Assembly (NCBI GenBank): GCA_905160935.1
Contig: CAJHZI010000515.1
Location: forward strand, 142,501-206,500
Source: Enchytraeus crypticus
Lineage: Eukaryota; Annelida; Clitellata; Enchytraeida; Enchytraeidae
DNA length: 64,000 bases
Direction: 5' to 3'
Shown here: positions 23,919-36,570 of the stretch, in pieces
Position numbering within the stretch: the first letter of the stretch is position 1
Layout of the letters: every line of letters starts with the position of its first letter
Made by a program: the position numbers and the translations under genes
Notes under the pieces: model-generated
What the model was told of the DNA's origin: nothing
Seen by the model: the letters and a program-made list of their open reading frames with translations, nothing else
Database searches by the model: none

Positions 23919-24164
23919 ATTATTATTATTACGCTATTTACAATGTTAGCAGAGCATAAATCCATCCGACGGTTAGGTCGACACCTCTTTAGTGTTGTTG
24001 CCCTACAGCTCCGCTCTCATCTAGCTCTAGCTTTCTGTTCTATAGAGCGCTGCTCATCAGATAGACAGCTCATTGGATAGCACATGTGTTTGCTTAACAG
24101 CATTTCACTTATTCTATTCCAACTGGCATGGCCTCTTTTCGTTGTGATAGGCGAATATGCGTTA

Positions 24165-24535
24165 AAACCAGATGAGGTAAAACCCAGATGAGTTAAAACC
24201 AGGTGAGGTAAAACCCAGATGAGTTAAAACCAAAATGAGTTAAACTCATATGAGTTAAAACCCATATGAGTTAAATCCCAAATGAATTAAAACTCAGATG
24301 AGTTAAAACCCCAATGAGTTAAAACCCAGATGAGTTAAATCCCAAATGAGTTAAAACCAAGATGAGTTAAAACCCAGGTGAGTTAAAACCCAGGTTAGTT
24401 ATAACCCAGATGAGCTATAACCCAGATGAGTTAAAACTCAGGTTAGTTATAATCCAGATGTGTTAAAACCCAGCTGACTTATAGCCCAGAGGAGTTAAAA
24501 CCCAGATGAGTTAAAATCTAGATAAGTTAACACAC
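24165..24535. repeat. 17-18-bp minisatellite
   Basis: The unit is 'agatgagttaaaaccc' with variants, about 20 copies. Confidence 0.95.
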
Positions 24536-24769
24536 TACAATTCAACGAATTTTTAATGAGCATCGAATTGAAGAAATATTGATTTCGTTCGATGCAAAAC
24601 AAGCCTCTAAGATGACTGACTTTCAATACTGTTAACTTTTAAAACTCCACGATACGATGTGTACTGGATTTCTGTAGTATAAGTTCATAATCTCTAGTCC
24701 CATGCAGTGGACTGAGAGAATGTTGACAATGAGTTCCGGTACATTAAACATCATCGATGACTAAGAGAC

Positions 24770-25355
24770 CTACCTCTATCAGTGATCTACCTCTATCAGT
24801 GATCTACCTCTATCAGTGATCTACCTCTATCAGTGATCTACCTCTATCAGTGATCTACCTCTATCAGTGATCTACCTCTATCAGTGATCTATCTCTATCA
24901 GTGATCTACCTCTATCAGTGATCTACCTCTATCAGTGATCTACCTCTACCAATTATATACCTCTATCAGTGATCTATCTCTACCAGTGATCTACCTCTAT
25001 CAACGATCTATCTCTATCAGTGATTTACCTCTATCAATGATCTATCTCTATCAATGATCTATCTCTATCAATGATCTATCTCTATCAATTATCTATCTCT
25101 ATCAATTATCTACCTCTATCATTGATCTATTTCTATCAATGATCTATCTCTATCAGTGATCTATCTCTACCAGTGATCTGCCTCTACCAGTGATCTATCT
25201 CTATCAGTGATCTATCTCTACCAGTGATCTACCTCTATCAATGATCTACCTCTACCAGTGATCTACCTCTATCAGTGATCTACCTCTATCGGTGATCTAC
25301 CTCTATCAGTGATCTACCTTTATCAATGGTCTACCTCTATCAATGATCTATGGGT
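24770..25355. repeat. 17-bp minisatellite, about 34 copies
   Basis: The unit is 'gatctacctctatcagt'. The first ten or so copies are almost identical; later copies vary at four positions. Confidence 0.97.
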
Positions 25356-25530
25356 TGTCACACAGGTTTTAGAACGGCCACAATAGGATGTGTTGTCACA
25401 TAGGTTTTAGAGGGGCAACAGTAGGATGACTTGTCACACAGGTTTTAAAGGACAACAGTAGAATGGTTTGTCACATAGGTTTTAGAATGGCAACAGTATT
25501 ATGGATTGTCACTCAGGTTTTAGAAAGGCA
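25350..25530. repeat. 37-39-bp minisatellite, about 5 copies
   Basis: The unit contains 'ggttgtcacacaggtttta' and 'ggcaacagtaggatg'. Three more copies of the same unit lie at 26455-26565. Confidence 0.9.
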
Positions 25531-26454
25531 ACAATAGTATTACCAAGTATGGTATTTGGTATAATATATTGGATAATGAATGTGGTTTGAAGATGATGAT
25601 GTTGTATTATGAATCTGCTTTCGTTTTGTGGGTGAACTAGCTTAAAACCTTGTAGAGCCTTTATTGACGTTGACGAATCTGAACGAGTCTTCTGAATATG
25701 GTACTGATGATGAATAAACATACTGTTTTATCTATTTTATTATGCGGACTCTGTGACTATTAGAGTTTCCTAACTTAATAGTTATCAAACAACGACGTCG
25801 ATAAAAATAAGAGTGCGTTTTAATATTAACACAGTAGTTGTATAGTTAGTAATACGTTTAAAATTAAACTATTTAAATTACCCTACAATATTGTTCTCTC
25901 TTTCTTTGTTTCTTTATTTCAATTTCTCTCTCTCTCCCTTAGTGCTTAAGCCCGTCGCTCGCCCCCTTCTGCAACCCTGATTCTTGATTCCCGTTTTCCC
26001 GGCCGCTGATCAATCCTCCCGCTTCGTTCTCTTGCTCCATCCTCTCTCCGTCTCAATATTTCTCATATTCTAAATTTTCTTTCTACGTTTCATCTTTTCT
26101 ATTCTTTTCTCACCACAACTGTGTACGACAACATCCGGACACCAACTCAACTCAAAGCCAAACGCTTTCTTCTTCTTTGTTTCCACTTTACCTCTAGCAT
26201 CAAGATGCCACGTATCTCCACGTTTCAACTTCTCACCAATCAGAACCTTGCACGTATTTTATTTCTATCATCTCTACCCAGTTTCATTCCATAGTTTAAT
26301 TAGTTTCCAAGGGATTACCTTATATGGCGTTTACGCACTCTTCTTCCAAAGGCTTCCCTTCAAAATTCCCGATTTACGGCTTCCTTTTTAATTCCTATAC
26401 GTCAGGGCCATAATTTTGATATAAATAATTCTAATATTCTTCTCTCTGGAATAA
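25531..26454. other. Unique sequence between two arrays of the same minisatellite
   Basis: Pyrimidine-rich from 25900 to 26110. No gene is supported. Confidence 0.4.
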
Positions 26455-26565
26455 TAGGATGGCTTATCGCATAGGTTTTAGAAGGGCAACAGTAGAATGG
26501 GTTGTCCCACAGGTATTAGAAGGACAACAGTGGAATGGGTTGTCACAAAGGTTTAGAATGATAAC
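26455..26565. repeat. Second array of the 37-39-bp minisatellite
   Basis: About three units with 'ggttttagaagggcaacagt', matching 25350-25530. The 61-codon frame here is a translation of the repeat. Confidence 0.85.
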
Positions 26566-27802
26566 AAAGGACATGGTAACACCGTCTAGACAAATACTGG
26601 CCCATCAGCCGGTTTTGTGGATCAAGGACAGATACAAGCAGTAGACTTCACAAGGGCAAGCTGTCTACTGGTAACATAACAAATAACTGATTGTGAAAGC
26701 AGTGTTTATAAATAACTTTTTGACGTCTCTACTGTGAATTTCTTTGAATAATGGAAAATATTAGATACATAAATAAGACTAACTTTCAGAATATCTAGAC
26801 GCGGTTAAATGTAAACCTTGGCGACAATTTATAGGCCGAAACGAAAACATCGCGTTAATTTGCCAATGAGTCAGCATTTATTTGGTAATATTAACTTATA
26901 TTTATATAGATTTTCGTACTAAAAAATAACAGAATTCGCCGAATGTTTATTACTTTAGACTCCGAGGATTTTAGCCCCTCATAGCTCTCTGAAATTTGGA
27001 AAAATCCCTTTTCTCAAATCAAGATAACGTACAAGTTAAATCTCAGTTTAATTTTTTTACACCGACATGTATGGAGATGTATAGATATGTATTGAGATGT
27101 ATATAGATGTATAGAGATGGGATTGTGATCCTACATATATAGAGATAGGATCCCCGAGTAACTTTGAGATACGAAAACAGAAAATCGATCGCCTTTTAAA
27201 GAGTATTTCACACCTGACCCTCATTCAGCAACTACATGTATATAATACCAAAATTAAATTACAAGTTCAATAAATATCAATATAGAGATTCATGTAAATA
27301 TAAATATAAGTACAGGACGTATAATATATATATACCTCTTGTCATAATCTTTGGATGATGAAAAGGACTTTAAAACCTTTTTATTACTACTATATACTTT
27401 ATAATAATGCTACAGATCCATAAAAATTAATCTTCATTACAATTTCCATTTCAATTCTATCGCCCTTAGATTCATTACTGGATTTAAATCACTCGTGCCC
27501 ATCTTATGATTACAGAGAGCGATATTAGCTGGATAGAATCCAAAGTAAAGATCTTGCCAGTTCTTATAGCGTCAGTGAAACAGTATTTTACCTGGAAGTG
27601 ATGGAAAGAGGGATTGTGAGAGCGGAAGTGATCGTCTGGACAGCTAGGCACCGGTTCAACGCTCGCTGCAGCCCTGGATGTCATCACCTCACGGCCTATA
27701 CCTCCCGGACACGTGGGGCTTCAACAGAGCCGGGAGTTATTTATCGTCGAAACTGTCTTATGAGTTCTCAGTGATACTGCACGTAGGGTTTGTGCAATAA
27801 CT
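26566..27802. other. Unique sequence with a small candidate exon
   Basis: A loose 'gagatgtatagata' repeat at 27065-27150. A GC-richer patch at 27590-27745 holds a minus-strand ATG (27684) followed by 31 open codons and a donor-like CCAG|GTAAAA at 27592. Support is too thin for a gene call. Confidence 0.3.
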
Positions 27803-27990
27803 GCGGTGTAACAATTAGAATCAGAGGTTTGAATTGCAGTATTTGTATTTGTAATTTGTATTGCAGAGTCACAATTAAAATCCATGGTTTAAATTCTGCA
27901 GTATAGCAGAGTCACAATTAAAATCAAAGGTTTTAATGCTACAGTATTGTAGAGTCACAATTAAAATCAAAGGTTTTACTGCTACATTAT
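27803..27990. repeat. About 50-bp tandem repeat, 3-4 copies
   Basis: 'gagtcacaattaaaatcaaa' followed by 'ggttttaatgctacagtat' recurs with substitutions. Confidence 0.85.
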
Positions 27991-28999
27991 TTTAAATGCA
28001 AAACAAATGAACTTAGGCTATAACCTGTAAAATTGTTCGGGCTTCTTAAACAAAAGCAATACATTGAATAGAAGGTTTTAATCGCTCTTAAAATTTCGTG
28101 TGATATTCACGCTAATTAGCTAATATATAATCTTAATTTTCACCAGTCATGAATATATAGATTGAATGAGAAGGTTTAAAACATAGATTGGGGAGAAATA
28201 TACCTTCAACGGTGGTTTCCCATTGCCTTCTCATTTTTTTTTTTTTTTTCATCGTCGCCTTTTAAAACACGTGCGATTAACGTTTGGTTTTTCTTTAGTG
28301 TCCCGTACACAATACGGAACTATCACTTAGGTTATAGTCATTACAATCTCTTGAAGTCGGTTTACTGGTAAATTCTACGACAATTTTTGTAAACTATAAT
28401 CCTGCTTCAGGCACTTCCGAACATTTATTTCTGAGGTAAATAAGTTACAGTTTTTGCAAACCTGTCTGTCCGTTTTATGTTACAATGGTTTAACCATCAG
28501 TCACTGAAATCTTAAAAGTTTTTGAAAAGTTTTCTAACATTAGTTTAAGGCAAAAGTTTTGCCGAGCGGGATGAAGAGAGACGAGTTTTAAATATTGCAG
28601 TGTTAACAACTTCTGCGTCATTAACGCCGCAGTAAAGTCGATTTTTGAAGTTAATACATGTTAACACTCGGTTTGATGTAGTGGCTGAAAGAAAGGCTAT
28701 TTTAAGCAGGCGCCTTCCAAGTTGTGCTTTTATCTAAACGAATTTTGACAAAAGTTCAATGGGACTATATATCAGTGTACTGGTTTCCTACAAGTACATA
28801 TTAGACCCTTCGATAACTGTGTGTGATATTAAGAGACTGCCAGTGAAGCTAAGTAAATCTAAGTAAATGTTAGTGGTTGTATGTTTGAACTTTTTTGTAT
28901 TTGTTTATGTAACTATATCAACTATCACAAAAATTGAAGACGAAGTTTTTTGGAAGAAAAGTGAAAACCTTTGTGTGTGAGTGTGTGTGAGCGTGTGTG

Positions 29000-29041
<42 letters not shown>

Positions 29042-29353
29042 CTAAGAGGGAGCGGGACAAGTTTCAAGGAATAAACTTCACTAACATAGGAATAATATAC
29101 ACCGCAGTGCGATTGAATCATTGAAGTACGCGAGAACGGTTATCCAATCTCAACATCTTCAATATACCGAAAAACTTACACATAGATTGGACCACCTGCA
29201 TTACACTAAGTTAATATGAAATAGGACACGACAATATTGCCTAAGAATGACCATTTCATTGGATCTATACAGATTTTCATAAAAGATACAATTTAATTAC
29301 AAAATTAATAGTAAGTCTAAAGGATGATTGTAAAAAACAAACACTCAATAAAA
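27991..29353. other. Unique AT-rich sequence
   Basis: A T16 run at about 28236 and a GT/GA microsatellite at 28972-29040. No supported gene. Confidence 0.4.
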
Positions 29354-29537
29354 AAGTGAAACCATCAACAATGTTGATATCTATCACTTACACTACAGGT
29401 TTAAACCATTAGGCAATTTAGTCCATTTTCCGTGTAACCAGTCCAGTGAATGTCCGGGATTTTATTATAAGATCAGCGAGGCTGGGAATCGAACCCGCGA
29501 GAGTTCCATTCACTTCAGGATCTGTCATTTAAATCAT
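29354..29537 (-). mobile_element. SINE-2 copy, head-truncated
   Basis: It has the 3' hairpin 'atcaacaatgttgat', 'ccagtccagtgaatgtccg' and a B-box 'gggaatcgaacccgcga'. The tRNA-like head beyond 'gtcatttaaa' is lost. Confidence 0.8.
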
Positions 29538-29649
29538 ATAATCTGTTTATTAAAAGTTCACACAAGTACACATACAAACGCAGTAATCAAAGAGGGTATA
29601 CATGTACATGTACATCCTCATATCCCATAGAAACTATGAGAACTAAAAA

Positions 29650-29690
29650 ACCAATATCTCATGGACCTACCGTTAGGCAGTGCAATGAAG
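29650..29690 (+). mobile_element. LINE-L 3' terminus, minimal
   Basis: 'catggacctaccgttaggca' then 'gtgcaatgaaga' resembles the LINE-L 3' signature. It is short, so support is limited. Confidence 0.4.
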
Positions 29691-29999
29691 AAGAGTTCTA
29701 AAACACACTTTACAGAGTAAAGCACAGTGGTAGCGTACACTATAAAGGTGGTCCATATCCCACGTGCAGTGTGGTGAGAACACAAAGCTGTATGTAATAA
29801 ACCACGTCAGTTCATTAAAGGCCCATAACTCTCCCACCTAGCACACTATCTAACCCGACATACAACGCACCGCTGACCGCAACGCGGCCGAGTACTCGAG
29901 CCAATTGACCTACCACGTGGTAGTGCACTGAACAGCAATCTATCAATAAATCAACTAATTAATTAATGCGTGTAAGTTAGCGTAAACAATAGATCTCTC

Positions 30000-30172
30000 T
30001 TCTCTCTCAGTGCACTGCCTACTGGCAGGGCCATGGTATATAACGCCTCCACTCTCCTCTTGTCTTCAGCTTTCGTTTTCATTTCCACACATGAGTTGAT
30101 TTTTGAATCATCTAACGTACATAATTTCGGCCTGCCTCTGCCTCTTTTCCATCCATTCTACCTTCTAATAGA
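30000..30172 (-). mobile_element. LINE-L 3' fragment
   Basis: (CT)n, then 'cactgcctactggcagggcc' and the basic coding tail ('aatttcggcctgcctctgcc'). Confidence 0.75.
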
Positions 30173-30197
30173 TAAATAATACTACTACTACTAATAA

Positions 30198-30275
30198 TAA
30201 TAATAAAGTTTTAACGTCCGTTTCCTCATACAAGGATGATGTCAGGGACGTCCCCCCATCACATAGGTATATTAA
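30198..30275 (-). mobile_element. LINE-C 3' end, short
   Basis: (AAT)n then 'taacgtccgtttcctcata', 'gatgatgtcagggacgtcc', the LINE-C 3' end in reverse. Confidence 0.7.
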
Positions 30276-30284
30276 TTTGATAAA

Positions 30285-30620
30285 TGACAAATTTATAATC
30301 AGTCCAGCAATTGATTCATTTTTGAAAGTTTAGATCAATTAACTTGATCAATCAATTTGATCAATCAATTAATTCAATCATTTATGTCAACCAATTAGAT
30401 AAATCAATTAGATCAATTAAGTTTATCAACAATTAGACAAACCTATTAGATTAATCACTTAGATAAATTAATTTGATAAATTAATTAGATTAATAATTAA
30501 TTAATTAGATCAAACAATTAGATCAATTAATTAGATTAAACTAATTAGATCGGTCACTTAGATTAATCAATTATATAAATTAATTAGATCAGCCAATTAG
30601 ATCAATTAATTAGATAATGA
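30285..30620. repeat. Degenerate ATTAGATCA tandem repeat
   Basis: 'gatcaattaattagat' phrases at irregular spacing. Confidence 0.8.
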
Positions 30621-31582
30621 ATAAGTCCATCAGACTGAGTCTGTTGATCTGAGAGAGTGGTTCCATTTAGTCTCAAATAAATTACTTTTCTGTGGACATG
30701 GTGGACTTGTATATTCAGTTGAATTGAATTCAATCACATTAGGCTACATCATACGCTAGAAATACATGAAATAATGTAAAAAAAGGACACAAAGGCCACG
30801 AAAGCACTGACATGAACTCTAAACAAACAAATTAAACCCATTTAAAGTAACATTATATTAAAGTTAAATCTTCGTAATAAATTTATTCCTCGGATCGAGA
30901 TAGTTCTGATCACAAACCGTCGACCAGTCAACCAGTCATCTGAAGTTTCCTTCCTAATAAAATCATGAAACAATAAAAAACTGTTAAACTATCACGATAA
31001 ACATGAACCACGTGTTTATTTAGTGCTCATCAAACATTCTCACTACCATTCTTAGAGTAACAGTTGTTTCTCCAATCTTCAATTTTTATCTTTTGGTCTT
31101 TGTATACTCATTCGTCATCGTGTGGTGCTTTGGCGCCTGCTTGTGTAGAGTCTTTAAGAGACGTCCCTGACATTGCCTTATGGCGAGGAACCGGACGTTA
31201 AATTCTTACTGATTGATTGATAACAGTCAATATTTACAGCGGTCAACGTATGCCGACCACTGACATCAGGTTAGATGTTTGGATTTGATAAGAAAAGGCG
31301 GATAACAAGTTTCTAAGTTTGTCACGAGAGATCGACATTAGTGGATCATGTAAGGTAACACGTTGGATGACGAGTTTATGAACTGCCCGAGTTATACCTC
31401 TTTATATCCGCACCCGATGTCATCAAGAACTTCTCAACTCGATGAATAGAAATGTATTTGACTCAAGCGAAGCTCGTAAGCAAAGCCGCTACGTGGGAAA
31501 ACTGACTGGACTCAGTCACGCTAAGCAAATAACATTTTTATACATACAATACAGAGTAATACAGAATAAGTATCGTATCGTA
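30621..31582. other. Unique sequence with one LINE 3' scrap
   Basis: 31157-31203 ('gacgtccctgacattgcc', 'gaaccggacgttaaat') is a diverged LINE-C-like 3' end in plus orientation. No gene. Confidence 0.4.
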
Positions 31583-31627
31583 TTTAAAAAGTTAAGGTTA
31601 ACGTCAGTTTCCTCACTCGAAAGCGAT
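31583..31627 (-). mobile_element. SINE-1 3' end fragment
   Basis: 'gtcagtttcctcactcgaaa' then 'gcgatg', preceded by 'ttaaggttaac', equals the SINE-1 3' end; the rest is missing. Confidence 0.7.
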
Positions 31628-31637
31628 GCAAACAATA

Positions 31638-31646
31638 ATATATATG

Positions 31647-31688
<42 letters not shown>

Positions 31689-31775
31689 ATATATATATAT
31701 ATATATACATGTAGATATATATATATACATGTATATATAAATATATATATAAATATACATGTATATATATATATA
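31638..31775. repeat. (TA)n microsatellite
   Basis: TA runs with 'acatgtata' interruptions; continuous with the LINE-L terminus that follows. Confidence 0.95.
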
Positions 31776-31840
31776 TATGTCAGTACACTGCCTACTGGCA
31801 GGTCCATGGTATATAACGCCTCTACTCTTCCCACAGTATC
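31776..31840 (-). mobile_element. LINE-L 3' terminus with (TA)n tail
   Basis: 'cactgcctactggcaggtcc' and 'atggtatataacgcctc' abut the TA tract. Confidence 0.75.
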
Positions 31841-32019
31841 TCTTATGAAACAAAACTGACGCTAAAAACTTAGCTTTATTGTATAATAACAGTCATTGGA
31901 CATGCTCTCAATCAGACATCCTTGATAAAAACGTTCAACAATCATTGAATCAATCAATCATTCACTCAATAGATCAGTTAAATCTTATATTAAATCAATA
32001 TTATAACTATAACGCGACT

Positions 32020-32155
32020 TTGGCTTAAGCCAGTGTCGATGTCGGTAAGATCTTCGACCGCGGATCAGTATGTGCTGGGTTCAAATCCTAGGCTCGCCCG
32101 TCACTGACATAACTTTCGAGTGACGAAACTCACGTTAGCATTAGCTTTTTTAGCT
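32020..32155 (+). mobile_element. SINE-1 copy (tRNA-derived)
   Basis: The plus-oriented copy shows the order best: 'gtcgatgtcggtaagatct' (A-box region), 'gaccgcggatcagtatgtg', 'gggttcaaatcctaggc' (B-box), 'cgtcactgacat', 'ttagcattagcttttttag'. Confidence 0.85.
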
Positions 32156-32476
32156 TTTATAAATGACTTCGATTAGCAAGTGAGCTGAACTAAGTTTACT
32201 CGTACATTTTAATTTGGATTATTCATTCATCTTCATGGCGTATAATAGTAGCGTAGTCACGTGCTTATTCTAATAACAATAACCATACGGAGGCCTAATT
32301 TGCATTGTTTGCAACAAGGCGGTATCCGCTGAAGAGAAATTTAATTTGTGCTTTAGTTGTTCAGTTATCCAACTGCCTCACATCAAATAATTTCACATAA
32401 TTTATTTATTTAATCAAATAATTTATTAATTGAAATAATAAATGATAAATAAATAATAATTGGTATTTAAATAATA

Positions 32477-32504
32477 ATTGGTATTTATCTCGATAAATAC
32501 CAAT
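32477..32504. repeat. Perfect 13-bp hairpin
   Basis: Arms 'attggtatttatc' and 'gataaataccaat' are exact complements with a 2-base loop, in an AT-rich stretch. No known role. Confidence 0.8.
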
Positions 32505-32570
32505 GTATAGTATTTAACGCATATATAATGATAAGTAAAGAAAAAATAGATATGGAGTTTAGAACAATAA

Positions 32571-32705
32571 GTTTAGCGTGCTTGACAATGAACGAATTTA
32601 AGCGATTCGGCCCCGGTTAGTTCTTGAATGGGTGACTACCTAAGAATACTGAGTGTATAAACAGGTGTGAATAAAATCCCGTGGTATTGGAAGGTTATTG
32701 TTAAT
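32571..32705 (+). mobile_element. 5S-rRNA-derived SINE, diverged copy
   Basis: 'gaacgaatttaagcgattcg', 'gccccggttagttcttgaat', 'gggtgactacctaagaatac' track the 5S rRNA A box, intermediate element and C box. The tail 'aaaatcccgtggtattggaa' matches the tail of the copy at 4711-4985. Confidence 0.65.
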
Positions 32706-32819
32706 CCATTCTGACTGAATATACTAAACTGCAATGTAAGTTAATACAACTACTAGTAATCCTTGAAAGAAGATAAAATCGAAAATCTATTTAAAAAAAC
32801 AGAATCTTAAAAAGTAAGC

Positions 32820-33016
32820 ACGCAATATAGTGAATTGATCAGCTACGTTGATTTCAATCACTTTTAATACCACATGCTTAAACCGTTAAGCAATTAGACC
32901 ATATACAGTGTAACCAGTCCAGTGAATGTCCGAGATTTTAGTCTCAGATCAGCGCGGCTGGGATTCGAACCCAAGAGGGTTCAATTCACCTCAGAATCTG
33001 TCATTTAAAACTTCAT
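32820..33016 (-). mobile_element. SINE-2 copy
   Basis: 'gatcagctacgttgatttc' (3' hairpin), 'ccagtccagtgaatgtccga', B-box 'tgggattcgaacccaaga'. Confidence 0.85.
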
Positions 33017-33244
33017 GTAAACTTAATAAGAAAACAAATGCATCTGTCATGTGCAGAAGTAAAAGAAAATTTTAAAAGATATTAAATTTACTAAGCAAAT
33101 AATAAAACAATAATTAATTAGCAAAAAAGGAATTTAAGAAAATCTATGCTTGTTTATTATTTTTCGAAATGTATCGAAATGTTGTTAGCATGTGATTGTT
33201 GTTAATTGCAAAATTTATGATAGGAAAGTGAGAAAAATAGCGAA

Positions 33245-33249
<5 letters not shown>

Positions 33250-33280
<31 letters not shown>

Positions 33281-33329
33281 CCTATACCTTTTCCACTCTC
33301 TCCCTCTCTCTCTATTTCCTTCTCTCTCT

Positions 33330-33360
<31 letters not shown>

Positions 33361-33376
33361 CATCTCTCTCTCTCTA

Positions 33377-33430
<54 letters not shown>
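33250..33430. repeat. (CT)n microsatellite
   Basis: CT run with TTTC and CCAT interruptions. Frames on both strands here are repeat translations. Confidence 0.97.
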
Positions 33431-33434
<4 letters not shown>

Positions 33435-34879
33435 GGTTTTAGAAGAGTATCTAATAGAAATTAACCTATTATCGCAAAGGCTTTCTTGTTCAGGTCTCAC
33501 AAAACCCAGGACTCTTTCCGGTGCAAAAAACAAATTTATCTTATCGAACACGTGCGCTCTCAGTGAGTGCGTGCTCTAGTGTTCATTCACAGAATTAGTG
33601 TCTTAGCACCTTCGCGTTGTAATTGAGTCTTTTTATCGCTCATGTGATATATTTTTACCGCCGCAGCTCGACGCTGCTGCAGAACATCTACTCATACGTG
33701 AAAGCGAATGTTTAGAAAGGATTACAGTCGTTCGTTCAGTACATCTCGGCACTGTAAACACAACTGGGTAAATATGTTTACCAATATACAGGGCAGAAAA
33801 ATGAAGCAAGTATATACAAGCGTATTTAACTAATAAGTAGACCTTTAGTCTATACAGGCTGCAGGTTATTTAGACAAATACAAGGTACATCATACGGTAT
33901 GAAGTAATCTCAAATGGTTAGAAGAATATTTTATGTTAGGACATAATTTTAGTGCAGAGCTGATAATTTAGTTAATCTAGAGGCAAGGTCGACAGTTTTC
34001 TATGAACTATGATCAGTGTTGATGTTGATTTAAAATGATTTAATTAAAAATCCAATCAAAATCATGGTCATTGTATAATTTTAAATTTAAACACATTGCA
34101 AGAGAGCGATTTTAATTTTAAATATTTATTTATTGCTTTATTTCAGACATAATAACCGATACATGAACCTTACACATACAACAATGTAACATGAACCAGA
34201 AAAGCAATATTTTGAAAGTTGATCATTTCACTATAATGCGTGTTTACTTTTTTTAATCTAAAAAATGCAAAATTCATTAAGATTTAATTTAGCTTAGGCC
34301 TAATTTTCATGGTTCGAATAAGGTTTGAGTTACGATTAATTGTTTTTATTTTAGTGTAGTAATTGCAAGGGTCTTAATCAAGCATTTGACCCTTTGTGAC
34401 GCAGTGCTGGGATATATCTAAGATACAAGTAGGGCCCAGCTGAAGATACGAATCTAGACACCAAAAGTATCTATTGTATTTTTATAAAATCAAGAAGTAA
34501 TAATTATAGGCTAATTGCATCTTTTTGCCCGTTACAGATACTCGATACTTTCAAAAACCAAGTTCCAATAAACACCTTCGAAGATTTTTGTGACCATGAT
34601 ATGGACTTAAAGCATCATGGTAAAAATGTACATAATAAAGAAATGAAATTGCTTAAGCTTTTGAAATGTATGGTAACACGTGCATCATTAAATCCACTCC
34701 GTCACATACATGACTGACGTTGAAGCTAACAAGCTAGAAGTTCATTACGTTAGAAACTCTGCAGTACGTTATGTTAAAAAGAAGATTTTTAATAATGGAA
34801 AGTATCGTTGCATCTAATACATTAGCAAAGTACCTATAGTATCTTGATACACATTTAGATTTTTTCTTGTATCTTTATC
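33431..34879. other. Unique sequence upstream of the gene cluster
   Basis: 34215-34255 carries a SINE-2 3' scrap ('tcatttcactataatgcg'). The patch at 33540-33770 is less AT-rich and could hold an untranslated first exon, but nothing marks one clearly. Confidence 0.35.
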
Positions 34880-35190
34880 TAAGTATTATCCGTGTTTTGT
34901 CCGGGTTGCTGAAGAATAGATCAACAGTGGAAAGATCCAAACCAATTAAAGTCAGTAATTAAAGTGAATTTGGTTGGAATGTGCCGATATAGGCTCCAGA
35001 AATAGATACAATTTTTTTAAACGAACGAAAAATAATTTAATTCCGACTTTAATAATACCTTAGAAGCCGATTTTATTACCATAGTTAAACTGGGATTCAA
35101 CGAAAGCTAATGATGATGATTATGATGATGACGACGATGATGATGATGATGACGATGATGATGACTATGATGATGATGATGATGATCTAT
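34880..35190 (+). mobile_element. SINE-R copy with (GATGAT)n tail
   Basis: 'ccgtgttttgtccgggttgc' head, 'ggctccagaaat' middle, 'gttaaactgggattcaac' end, then GATGAT to 35187. The middle has lost some blocks. Confidence 0.7.
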
Positions 35191-35913
35191 GTAGATTCAT
35201 TATTTTTACTGAGATATACCATAGCTATGGTCTAAGCTTTGGGAAATTCCTTTAAATACAGGTAAGGGCTCAGGCTGCTACAAATTAGATACTGACCTGA
35301 TTTGACAACTACAACAGACTTTAAAGGCTCTGAAGAGATCCTAGCCTGAACTCTATATATAAACCCATTAAATCCTAACATTGGTTCTAATCCTAACACG
35401 TGTCCAAATATGAATTTTTTTGTAGCGAAAGAAGTATAAAAATAACGTTATCATTGAAGGCCGGTGTGTAATGGTTTTTGTAAAAGCTTTAGGTAAATGT
35501 AATTTGCTTTCACTTTTGTTTAATTTGTATGAATTTTTTGTTGTAATTTATAAAGAACAGAAATTGATCAGGCTGATCGTCAATACTTTGAGATATTTAA
35601 TTTCTTTACATTCTTAAATGTTGTTCAGATGTGTTTTTTTAATGACATTTTAATTAAATTTTAGAATACTCTCTTATTTCACGTTTGTATTAATTTATGT
35701 GTGATTTTCAGTCACGTATAACTATCCTACGTGGACACTACGTGGCCATATTCCTGTTTTTTGGTAAATTTAGTTTACTTGGATGTGAAATATTTAGTAT
35801 CTACACGTATATAAAGTTTAATTATATTTTGCTCCCATAATCATGCTTAGTTAAACGTCCTGAAAAGTTTTCTCTAGTAGGCCTAAATTGAGTGCTGCTC
35901 TGGTTGTCTCTAG

Positions 35914-36570
35914 CAGTGGCGGATCCAGAGGGGGGGCCCAGGGGGCCCGGCCCCCCCCCTAGGTCCGCCGATAAAAAATTTTAAACTATATTTTCGTTGT
36001 TTTTAAGGCAATTTCGATGTGCAAATATGTTAGTAATGGCAGTGGTTAGGGGGTCCCGCAGTGGAGGGTATGACATGGTATAGTTTCATTGTTTCTAAGG
36101 CAATTTCAATGTGTAAATGTGTTAATAATATATATGGCAGTGGTTAGCGGGGGCCCGGAGTGGAGGGTATGACAGGATATAGTTTCATTGTTTCTAAGGC
36201 AATTTCGATGTGTAAATTGATGGTAGGGGTTAAGCCCCCCCCCACCACCACCAAACTTATGTCACTTTTGCAATTCGTCGAGATCTTCAGAGTTTCTTCA
36301 GAGGTGACAAAATTAACCTACTTTTTTCAAAACAAATGTACATAAGACTTTAGGTTTCCCCTGACTTTAGTACGGGTATGAGCGGGGGGGGGGGGGTTGG
36401 TTACGGGGATACATTCACTCTATGAGACGAATTCAGTAGTGAATAAATTTTGAGCCCCCTACAGAAATTTGTCTGGTTGCATCACATGCCCCGAAGGCGG
36501 GGCGTAAGCAAAAAATGTACTCTAAAAAATGTTTCAGGCCCCCCTTAAAAAATTCCTGGATCCGCCCCTG
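35914..36570. mobile_element. hAT-like MITE, 657 bp, with 8-bp TSD
   Basis: The terminal inverted repeats are CAGTGGCGGATCCAG at the left and CTGGATCCGCCCCTG at the right, with one mismatch near the end. The flanks carry a perfect 8-bp direct repeat 'gtctctag' at 35906-35913 and 36571-36578. An 8-bp TSD and CAGNGGCGGATCC-type ends fit hAT. Inside is a tandem repeat of about 92 bp ('aaggcaatttcgatgtg', 'gcagtggttag', 'gagggtatgaca'), in about three copies, and long G/C homopolymers. There is no transposase frame, so it is non-autonomous. Confidence 0.85.
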
